The translations under genes and the position numbers were made by a program. Shown here in pieces: positions 1 through 5,518 of a stretch of 12,035 bases of DNA (within the stretch, counting starts at the first letter, position 1; every line of letters starts with the position of its first letter). The stretch covers positions 536 to 12,570 of the forward strand of contig MTML01000008.1 of the NCBI GenBank assembly GCA_002011215.1. Direction: 5' to 3'. The notes under the pieces are model-generated. The model ran no database searches. It was not told where the DNA came from and saw only the letters and a program-made list of their open reading frames with translations. This stretch comes from Archaeoglobus sp. JdFR-24 (GTDB taxonomy: Archaea; Halobacteriota; Archaeoglobi; Archaeoglobales; Archaeoglobaceae).

Positions 1-13
1 ACTCACGAACGGC

Positions 14-61
14 TTACGAGGTTTGATTCGTGGACAACATGCTCTCGAACAGCCCTGTCAC
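14..61 (-). other. Short GTG-initiated frame overlapping the end of the DUF1464 gene, closed after 15 codons
   Basis: On the minus strand a GTG at 61-59 overlaps the last codon and stop of the DUF1464 gene (ATGTGA). It reads VTGLFESMLSTNQTS before a TAA at 16-14. The string is faintly like the extreme N-terminus of archaeal Orc1/Cdc6 proteins (LFE..L..), but the frame closes at once and the window ends 13 bases later. It may be chance, a frameshifted gene start, or a very short peptide. Confidence 0.12.
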
Positions 62-1104
62 ATCTCTATCCTGAGGTACTCCCTTACCTCCCCGGTTATA
101 TAGTCGAGAACAGTGCCTCTCGATTTTCGAATCTCCATGTGGTCTACTATGTCTCTAAGCTCACCACCTGCAATTCCGTTGGCGATTATTCCCGCTCCTT
201 CAGCGGATTGTTTTGCCTTCCCGAAACCTCTTAAAACTCTGCAATTGAAATCGAATTTTTCTGCTTTTTCGATAAAAATTTTTAGGAATCTTTTGGAGTT
301 GAAGTTGCCTCCCGAGAGTAAAACATTTTCTGAGTTGTTTGAAACCTTGGCAACCATCAAATTTTTTAGGAGGTTTTCTGATAAGTAGATCATCTCCTGT
401 TCGTTCAAATCATCTATTCTACTAACATTCTTTCCCTTGGCTTTGAGGTAGTCCCTCACCCCACCTGAAAAAAGGATTCTCTTGGGGAAGGTTTTGGTGA
501 GATAGGCAAGCTCTCCATCGAAGAATCCTATGGATGAGAAAGCAGGAAAGGAACACGATCCTCCAACACCATCAACAATCTTTCCGTTTTTTACGGATAT
601 GGCGGAATTGAATCCGTATCCGGATTCAAGCAATATGAAATCTATCTTGCTCAAATCCTCCTCAAATGAAAGTTCATATACACCGAGAACAGCAGAACAT
701 AATTTGTCTGCGGTACCGAGGTCTATTCTATTTATCTTTCTGTGTTCGGGTACTGTTGGTAAGTGTATAACACCGGGAATCGTGTATATGTTTAGATTTC
801 TATCTATTGAGAGGTTAATCAGGTTTCTAAGACCCATGGCACTATCTTGGTCTAAGTTCAAAGTGAGTAGTAGGATGTCTCTCTCACTGAGTTCAGAAAA
901 CTTTTTTATGGGCATTCCGTAGCCAGATAAACCCGTAATCAAATCCGCAGAGATCTTCTCGAGTATCTCAAGGAATCTCTCTGGACTCTTCCTTAGTAGG
1001 TCCGTTTTAACATTGATTCTGTCCTTGGGCTTCTCATCTTCAAGAACGAATATCTCGAATTCGGATGTTCCGGGATCTATTCCCGCAAATTTGGGCATAG
1101 GCAT
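58..1104 (-). CDS. DUF1464 family (COG2441) ASKHA-fold kinase-like protein
   Basis: About 348 residues, matching the archaeal DUF1464/COG2441 family, often labelled 'predicted butyrate kinase'; the true substrate is unknown. The ASKHA nucleotide-binding layout is visible. A phosphate-1 loop GIDPGT comes right after the start, a second segment DLGTADK lies near residue 130, an adenosine-type motif LLSGGNF near 265, and an Ala/Gly-rich helix AKQSAEGAGIIANG near 300. No signal peptide or membrane segment is seen, so it should be cytosolic. An upstream ATG at 1122 is possible, but it lies inside the likely TATA element (CTATTTATG, 1120-1128). The ATGs at 1104 and 1098 bring the start close to the GIDPGT loop, and I list 1104. 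The gene is 87 bp downstream of the RNA ligase, with an oligo-T stretch between, so it probably has its own promoter. The family call is firm and the reaction is not. Confidence 0.85.
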   Translation of the reverse strand: MPMPKFAGIDPGTSEFEIFVLEDEKPKDRINVKTDLLRKSPERFLEILEKISADLITGLSGYGMPIKKFSELSERDILLLTLNLDQDSAMGLRNLINLSIDRNLNIYTIPGVIHLPTVPEHRKINRIDLGTADKLCSAVLGVYELSFEEDLSKIDFILLESGYGFNSAISVKNGKIVDGVGGSCSFPAFSSIGFFDGELAYLTKTFPKRILFSGGVRDYLKAKGKNVSRIDDLNEQEMIYLSENLLKNLMVAKVSNNSENVLLSGGNFNSKRFLKIFIEKAEKFDFNCRVLRGFGKAKQSAEGAGIIANGIAGGELRDIVDHMEIRKSRGTVLDYITGEVREYLRIEM

Positions 1105-1118
1105 CTTTTGAATGTGGA

Positions 1119-1128
1119 ACATAAATAG
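1119..1128 (-). promoter_or_regulatory. Putative TATA box for the DUF1464 gene
   Basis: The minus-strand sequence GCTATTTATG sits about 20-26 bp before the ATGs at 1104 and 1098, the usual archaeal TATA-to-start distance for a leaderless transcript. The stretch between it and the ligase stop contains CTTTATCCTTTTTAC on the minus strand, which could end the upstream transcript. Confidence 0.35.
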
Positions 1129-1191
1129 CTTGCTTTTTTGTTGATGGATTCTGATCAGGGAGTAAAAAGGATAAAGACTGGCATCGAAGCA

Positions 1192-2337
1192 TCACCAGAG
1201 ATTTCCTGATAGGTGGTTTCTTATTTTGTCTGTTGTACTCGTAAAAACTCTTTCAAATTCCAGAATGTAAAATCCGTCCTCAAAGAGAGGTTCGTGAAAA
1301 TGGACATCTATCCCCATCTTTCTTATCTGTGCCATAAACAGATCGAGAACATCTTTACTTTTAAATCTTAACCTATGTTTTTCTGCAACTCTGTTTCCAC
1401 AGCTAACATCTTCTATGCTTTTCACCATCGGTTCAAGGATTGAGTAACCTAATCTTTTACATCTTTCTTCAAATCTTTCCTCGCTTTCGTTAAATTCGAA
1501 TGATTGAAAAGCCTCTCTGATTATCCTCGAGAGCATGAAGTCTTTTCCGTAATCGTTGAAGTATCTGAAGGCAAATCTTAAATCTCCCGCATTTGACTGG
1601 CTTGCAGTGTATTTTATCGGGGGAATTGCCATTAAAGTGTCCTTTATGACCACGCCCTCTCTCCCCTCCTTGCCGAGCTCCTCAATTATCTCTCTGCAAA
1701 CCAAGTGGGCGGACTCCTTTTTGCATCTGTCTATTATTTCAGCCAGTTTAAATCCGTACTCTTGAGACAATCTCTCCTTTGCATCTATCGGCAAAGGCTT
1801 GTTTGTTCGCTTCTCCCTTATATCGAACACAAAAAAATCGATATCTTCTATATCGTAAACATTTTTTGAAACATATGGGGACCCCTCTCCAACCGCCTCT
1901 GCACAGAGCATAAGGCTTGGATGGTCCCTGAAGAAATCTTCACTAAGGAGGTCTCGTGCTTTTTCTGTTGTGTACGGACATATGAATCCTCTTCTCGTTA
2001 TTGCATATATGTTCTCACCTATTTTTGCAATTCTAACATTGTATCCGTTCATTTTCTCTTCTATCACGACTTCATCCCTAAAGTGGAGGGAGATCGTAGG
2101 ATGTAGTGTTAGGGCTCTTCTAATCTTGGGGTAGCCTCTGATTACCTCCGTACTACCTTTCGTTTTCACGATGAGAGTTCCGTACTCGTACTCGCCAAAC
2201 TTTTTTTCAAGTTTTAGAGCCATCTCAATGTCGGGAAAAAAAGGATGCAGAATACAGGCATTTCTTAAAATGTTCCTCTCCTCCAGCCTTTTTGTAGCCG
2301 AAGGAGTAAGGTTTAAAGCATCTGAAACAAATTTCAT
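1192..2337 (-). CDS. ATP-dependent RNA ligase, archaeal Rnl3 (Pab1020/MthRnl) family
   Basis: 381 residues, the usual size for the archaeal Rnl3 family, whose members adenylate themselves on a lysine and join or circularise RNA ends using ATP. The nucleotidyltransferase motifs appear in order. Motif I is EEKMNGYNVRI, with the adenylated lysine at K95 (KxxG form KMNG, 95-98). A motif III-like FFVFDI is at 168-173, motif IV EGVVIK at 227-232 and motif V IKYT at 241-244. An N-terminal domain of about 90 residues and a helical C-terminal region of about 120 residues flank the catalytic core, as in Pab1020 and MthRnl. The ATG at 2337 overlaps the TGA of the four-CBS gene (ATGA), so translation is probably coupled. 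No catalytic motif looks damaged. The natural RNA substrate of this family is not settled; circular RNA formation and RNA repair have both been proposed. Confidence 0.92.
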   Translation of the reverse strand: MKFVSDALNLTPSATKRLEERNILRNACILHPFFPDIEMALKLEKKFGEYEYGTLIVKTKGSTEVIRGYPKIRRALTLHPTISLHFRDEVVIEEKMNGYNVRIAKIGENIYAITRRGFICPYTTEKARDLLSEDFFRDHPSLMLCAEAVGEGSPYVSKNVYDIEDIDFFVFDIREKRTNKPLPIDAKERLSQEYGFKLAEIIDRCKKESAHLVCREIIEELGKEGREGVVIKDTLMAIPPIKYTASQSNAGDLRFAFRYFNDYGKDFMLSRIIREAFQSFEFNESEERFEERCKRLGYSILEPMVKSIEDVSCGNRVAEKHRLRFKSKDVLDLFMAQIRKMGIDVHFHEPLFEDGFYILEFERVFTSTTDKIRNHLSGNLW

Positions 2338-3272
2338 TCTACGAGCTTGGTGTACAGGAATCTGATCATATCTCTCTCTGTTATGATCCCCTCCAAGCTT
2401 CCATTGTTTACAACGAGGGCAACCCCATATCCTGCTCCCCTCATTGCCTGTGCAAGCTCGGAAATCTTTAAGTTTGGTGGAACTGTTAAGGGCTCCTTGT
2501 ATATTCTCAGGTTATCGTTTGAAAGGATGTATGATATGGGTTGGTTGAGTGTCTCTTCGATATTTCCGGTTGTTAGCATCTTGAAAGCCTCTCCTGTCGC
2601 GAAGTATCTCAAAATTTCTCTTGCAGTTACAAGCCCTACCAAAATACCGTCTCTAATCACGGGCAACCTTCTCATTCTCTCTGAGATCATGGTCTTCATC
2701 GCACTCTCTATCGTGGTGTCCGGGTTTGCTGTAATCACTCCTTTGGTCATGTACTCGCTAACATAACCATCTATGTGTCCGTTCTCAGAGAGGTAGTTTA
2801 GGATGTCTTTCTCTGTGATTATTCCGACGATTGTATCTTCTCTGTCCACTACCGGACAACCGCCAACTCTCTTTTTAAGCATCAGCTCAATTGCATCTTC
2901 GAATGATGAAGTAAAATCAACCTTTACGACATCCCTCTCCATAATCTCGACGACTTCCTCATTTACTGCCGCCATCAGGTTCCCGCTGTATCTGTTCTTG
3001 ACTATTCCGTACTTCGATCCTCCTCCGAAGAAGTTTATTATGTCGGTGACAGTCATTATACCTTCCAACCTTTTTGTTCCCGGATCTGCTATGGGTATCC
3101 TTCTGAAGTTGTACTTCACCATTGATTTCATCGCGGACATTATGGTGGAAGTCGGAGGGATCGTTACGACATTTCTCGTACAGATGCCCATTACATCTCC
3201 TTCTTTCAATCTTTTTGATGCTTTCCTCTCTCTTTGTGGTTTTTCTCCTGAAAAACTGTCTCTGTTTATCAT
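2334..3272 (-). CDS. Protein with four CBS domains (two Bateman modules)
   Basis: 312 residues, almost entirely CBS domains, which bind AMP, ATP, SAM or related ligands. CBS1 is about 28-83 (ends MTVTDIINFF), CBS2 about 111-162 (ends GIITEKDILNYL), CBS3 about 175-225 (ends GLVTAREILRYF) and CBS4 about 257-307 (ends GIITERDMIRFL). The Thr/Asp pairs (T.TD, TE.D) typical of ribose/phosphate contacts are kept in most copies. A basic tail (GEKPQRERKASKRLK) precedes CBS1. No catalytic or DNA-binding domain is seen, so it is probably a regulatory subunit. I prefer the ATG at 3272 to the TTG at 3275 because GGAGGAG (3283-3277) is 4 nt from the ATG and only 1 nt from the TTG. It lies 22 nt after the CBS-zinc ribbon gene and overlaps the RNA ligase by ATGA, so the three genes very likely form one transcript. 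The partner it regulates is inferred from position only. Confidence 0.88.
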   Translation of the reverse strand: MINRDSFSGEKPQRERKASKRLKEGDVMGICTRNVVTIPPTSTIMSAMKSMVKYNFRRIPIADPGTKRLEGIMTVTDIINFFGGGSKYGIVKNRYSGNLMAAVNEEVVEIMERDVVKVDFTSSFEDAIELMLKKRVGGCPVVDREDTIVGIITEKDILNYLSENGHIDGYVSEYMTKGVITANPDTTIESAMKTMISERMRRLPVIRDGILVGLVTAREILRYFATGEAFKMLTTGNIEETLNQPISYILSNDNLRIYKEPLTVPPNLKISELAQAMRGAGYGVALVVNNGSLEGIITERDMIRFLYTKLVE

Positions 3273-3276
3273 CAAA

Positions 3277-3283
3277 CTCCTCC
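3277..3283 (-). promoter_or_regulatory. Ribosome binding site of the four-CBS gene
   Basis: GGAGGAG on the minus strand is a near-perfect Shine-Dalgarno. Its 4-nt spacing favours the ATG at 3272 over the TTG at 3275. A strong internal site fits an internal operon gene that is not leaderless. Confidence 0.7.
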
Positions 3284-3294
3284 TTTAGTGAGCA

Positions 3295-3843
3295 TCACTC
3301 AACAAGCTCTAAACAATCCTCACAAATCTTCAAGCCATCAACTTCTTCAAGAGAATCTGAAAGCCTACCGCACTTCTCGCATTTTCCAAATCCCAGATCC
3401 TCAGAGAACACTTCCTCTTTAAGGAGCATTTTATAGTTTTTAATCTCATTTGATTCGATTAGGTCTAAGGATACGCTCAGTATATCGTTATCTGTAATAA
3501 TCCCAACGAGTTTCCCATTCTCAACGATGGGGAGTCTTCTAATCCCCTTCTTCAACATAATCTGGGCAGCATCTCTTAAACTTGTGAGGGGATTGATTAC
3601 AATAAGCGGTGATGTCATAATGTCTTTCAGGAGCACATCCGATGGTACTTTGTTTCTTGAGATCACCTTTTCTACAATGTCTTTTTCTGTTACAATACCT
3701 ACTGGATTACCGTTCTCCATAACAACAATACTCCCAACCCCGTACTCAAGCATTTTCCTCGAAGCATTCAGCAGAGATTCTTCCTGAAGTGCTGTACAAA
3801 CTTCCCTTGTCATAATCTCTCTTACTGGCATATTATGGGTCAT
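3295..3843 (-). CDS. CBS-pair protein with C-terminal zinc ribbon
   Basis: 182 residues. Two CBS domains form one Bateman module: about 8-60 (PVREIMTREVCTA to GIVTEKDIVEKV) and about 72-124 (LLKDIMTSPLIV to GIITDNDILSVS). After a linker of about 25 residues comes a zinc-ribbon-like knuckle with CEKC (C155, C158) and CEDC (C174, C177). CBS-plus-zinc ribbon proteins are common in archaea. CBS modules usually sense adenine nucleotides, and the ribbon may bind a nucleic acid or protein partner. The ATG at 3843 is supported by GGTGAT 5-6 nt upstream, although an ATG at codon 5 would also suit the family. It is the first gene of the unit that runs into the four-CBS protein and the RNA ligase, and it has its own promoter. 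No enzyme domain is present, so a regulatory role is inferred. Confidence 0.88.
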   Translation of the reverse strand: MTHNMPVREIMTREVCTALQEESLLNASRKMLEYGVGSIVVMENGNPVGIVTEKDIVEKVISRNKVPSDVLLKDIMTSPLIVINPLTSLRDAAQIMLKKGIRRLPIVENGKLVGIITDNDILSVSLDLIESNEIKNYKMLLKEEVFSEDLGFGKCEKCGRLSDSLEEVDGLKICEDCLELVE

Positions 3844-3845
3844 AC

Positions 3846-3866
3846 TATCACCGCATTTATCACCGC
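3846..3866 (-). repeat. 9-bp direct repeat in the leader of the CBS operon, each copy holding an SD-like core
   Basis: TATCACCGC occurs at 3846-3854 and again at 3858-3866, a 12-bp period. On the minus strand this reads GCGGTGATA twice, and each copy contains GGTGAT, the archaeal anti-Shine-Dalgarno match. The copy nearer the gene serves the ATG at 3843. Between them, ATG-CGG-TGA (3856-3848) forms a two-codon reading frame. The element could be a duplicated ribosome site or a protein-binding operator. Confidence 0.4.
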
Positions 3867-3886
3867 TAATTCAAAAACAATGGGGG

Positions 3887-3901
3887 GTTTTAAAGCTTTT
3901 T
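3887..3901 (-). promoter_or_regulatory. Promoter (BRE/TATA) of the CBS/CBS/RNA ligase unit
   Basis: On the minus strand, CCAAAAAGCTTTAAAA contains a purine-rich BRE-like segment followed by a TATA-like CTTTAAAA. Its centre is about 50 bp from the ATG at 3843, which predicts initiation near 3867 and a leader of about 20-25 nt carrying the Shine-Dalgarno. This fits the head of a transcription unit. Confidence 0.5.
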
Positions 3902-3954
3902 GGATGAAAAATGATGATGTGTAATGAAGACGCTTGAACGGTTTGTATACAACG

Positions 3955-3980
3955 GATAAAAAAGACTATTTGATAAAAAA
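3955..3980 (-). terminator. Oligo-T terminator downstream of the COG2426 gene
   Basis: Two runs of six A (3958-3963 and 3975-3980), each in the context GATAAAAAA, read as TTTTTTATC on the minus strand, 55-80 bp past the stop of the COG2426 gene. Archaeal RNA polymerase commonly stops at such T-runs without a hairpin, and I see no stem here. It would separate panE/COG2426 from the CBS unit. Confidence 0.5.
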
Positions 3981-4035
3981 TCGAAATTATTCAGACTCCC
4001 GAAGCTCTACAGGTGTGGTACAAAGGGCTAACGGA

Positions 4036-4494
4036 TTATCTGATAAAAAGCAGAACTCCGAGTGATGCAGAAATAACGAGTAAACCCGCAATTAATATAC
4101 CGGCGAAGATATGCAGGAACGACTTCTTCTTATTCATTCCGAGTAGGAATGACAGTAAACTCCCTGTCCATGCACCGGTGATCGGCAGGGGAATTGCGAC
4201 GAAAAATGTCAGTCCGAGGTATCCATACCTGTCTATGATGTCTCTCCTCTTCTCAGTTCTTCTTACGAAATATCCGTATATTTTGGAAGTCACCCTCCAT
4301 TTGTTGAGTATGATGCCTATTTTTTCGAGAAATAATAGCAGAAAGGGTATCGGCATTGCATTTGAGAGAACACAGATGAAGTAAGCGGTTACCGGACTCA
4401 TGCCATAGTACAATGCAAGCGGAATACCACCTCTCAATTCGGAGATCGGAAGTGATGAGACAATGACCACATCCAAAAACTCATTCAATAGCAT
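4036..4494 (-). CDS. COG2426 small multi-drug export family membrane protein (Sm_multidrug_ex)
   Basis: 152 residues and strongly hydrophobic. The family signature near the N-terminus, PISELRGGIPLAL (about 16-28), is followed by a membrane segment around 32-55. A charged loop (about 63-87) leads to YGYLGLTFFVAIPLPITGAW (about 90-109) and a final segment around 128-150. The two short Pro/Gly-rich stretches suggest re-entrant hairpins like those of the related SNARE/DedA proteins. The Pfam name 'small multi-drug export' rests on thin evidence, and the transported substrate is unknown. The ATG at 4494 lies inside the end of panE (14-bp overlap), so the two are co-transcribed and probably translationally coupled. 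No functional link to pantothenate synthesis is known to me. Confidence 0.85.
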   Translation of the reverse strand: MLLNEFLDVVIVSSLPISELRGGIPLALYYGMSPVTAYFICVLSNAMPIPFLLLFLEKIGIILNKWRVTSKIYGYFVRRTEKRRDIIDRYGYLGLTFFVAIPLPITGAWTGSLLSFLLGMNKKKSFLHIFAGILIAGLLVISASLGVLLFIR

Positions 4495-5380
4495 TTGCCT
4501 TTTCGACCCCCCTCACTATGTTTGTGATGATTTTGTTGATCCTAACATCGACACCCAAGCTCTCACCAATCTCTACTATTTTTCCGTTGATGTAGTCTAT
4601 CTCTGTCTTCTTACCGAGTTCGATGTCTTGGAGCATGGATGATTTGTTTTTATATGTTTTTATTGCAACATCCCTCACAACCTCGGTGGGATCATCCCTT
4701 AGATCAATTCCAGTAGCTTTTGTGACATTCTCACACTCCTCAACAATTTTCTCCGCAATGCTCCATAACTCCTCTATCTCAACTATTGCTCCGTTCCTCA
4801 CCCTACAAATTGCTGTTAGCGGGTTGATTACCGCATTGACTATTGCTTTCATCCATATTCTTCTGGTTATATCCTGCACAATCTCGCATTTTATTCCGCA
4901 GTCGGACAAAACCTCACCGCAGAACTTTGCATCATCGCTTATGAAGCCGTCATTCCCGACATAAGTCATACCCTCTCCCGCGTAGTTTATAATCCCCGGT
5001 TTTACCTTGTTGGCACCGTATGTAGTTACACCACCAATCACCCGATTTAAAAACTTCTCGAGAACCTCCTTATTTCCGATACCGTTTTGAATAGTTAGTG
5101 TTACTCCACAATTCACATTTGAGAGAGCTTTTCCCGCGTTTTCAGTGTCGTATGCTTTCACAGCGACGATTGTTAGGTCTGCATTTTCTGGGGCATTCCC
5201 TGCATTAACCTCCAGTTTCTCGTTTATTATGCCTCTTATCTCCAAACCTTTGTCTTTCAGGGCTCTCAGTTGCTCCCCTCTCGCAACATAGTAGACATCG
5301 TAACCCGATAACTGGATTAGAGCACCAAAAAGAGAACCTATAGCTCCCGCACCCATAATCTGCACTCGTATGCTCTCCAC
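4481..5380 (-). CDS. panE: 2-dehydropantoate 2-reductase (ketopantoate reductase)
   Basis: About 299 residues, typical for the family. The enzyme reduces 2-dehydropantoate to pantoate with NAD(P)H in coenzyme A synthesis. An N-terminal Rossmann fold carries GAGAIG (residues 13-18 counted from the ATG at 5389). The catalytic region WMKAIVNAVINPLTA holds the conserved Lys (K181) and Asn (N185), and the substrate/cofactor motif SSMLQDIELGKKTEID (250-265) is intact. Archaea convert pantoate to CoA by the pantoate kinase/phosphopantothenate synthetase route, and PanE is generally shared with bacteria. The ATG at 5389 directly abuts the only good Shine-Dalgarno (AGGAG, 5394-5390). The GTG at 5380 is 9 nt from it and is my preferred start, which shortens the N-terminus by three residues. 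The 3' end overlaps the COG2426 membrane gene. Other members of this fold reduce different 2-oxoacids, but the motifs favour ketopantoate. Confidence 0.88.
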   Translation of the reverse strand: MESIRVQIMGAGAIGSLFGALIQLSGYDVYYVARGEQLRALKDKGLEIRGIINEKLEVNAGNAPENADLTIVAVKAYDTENAGKALSNVNCGVTLTIQNGIGNKEVLEKFLNRVIGGVTTYGANKVKPGIINYAGEGMTYVGNDGFISDDAKFCGEVLSDCGIKCEIVQDITRRIWMKAIVNAVINPLTAICRVRNGAIVEIEELWSIAEKIVEECENVTKATGIDLRDDPTEVVRDVAIKTYKNKSSMLQDIELGKKTEIDYINGKIVEIGESLGVDVRINKIITNIVRGVEKANAIE

Positions 5381-5414
5381 GGGTATCATCTCCTATCCTA
5401 TCTTGTGTTGAGAG

Positions 5415-5424
5415 GTATTTAATG
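5415..5424 (-). promoter_or_regulatory. Putative TATA box for panE
   Basis: The minus-strand sequence ACATTAAATACC around 5415-5424 is centred about 30 bp before the ATG at 5389 and about 40 bp before the GTG at 5380. This predicts initiation near 5394, giving a very short leader that holds the AGGAG. The 130-bp gap to DP2 contains no gene. Confidence 0.4.
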
Positions 5425-5518
5425 TATTTGGATTCGTGGCGTCGGAATAGGGATGGTTTGTGCGGTGCCTTATGCTCCTCGTCAAAAGCAAATCGTATCT
5501 AAGGGTAGCCCCTATCCC

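Noticed and set aside
24..5439. GATTCGTGG shared by the left edge and the DP2-panE gap
   Set aside because: A 9-mer occurring twice in 12 kb without further similarity is not meaningful.
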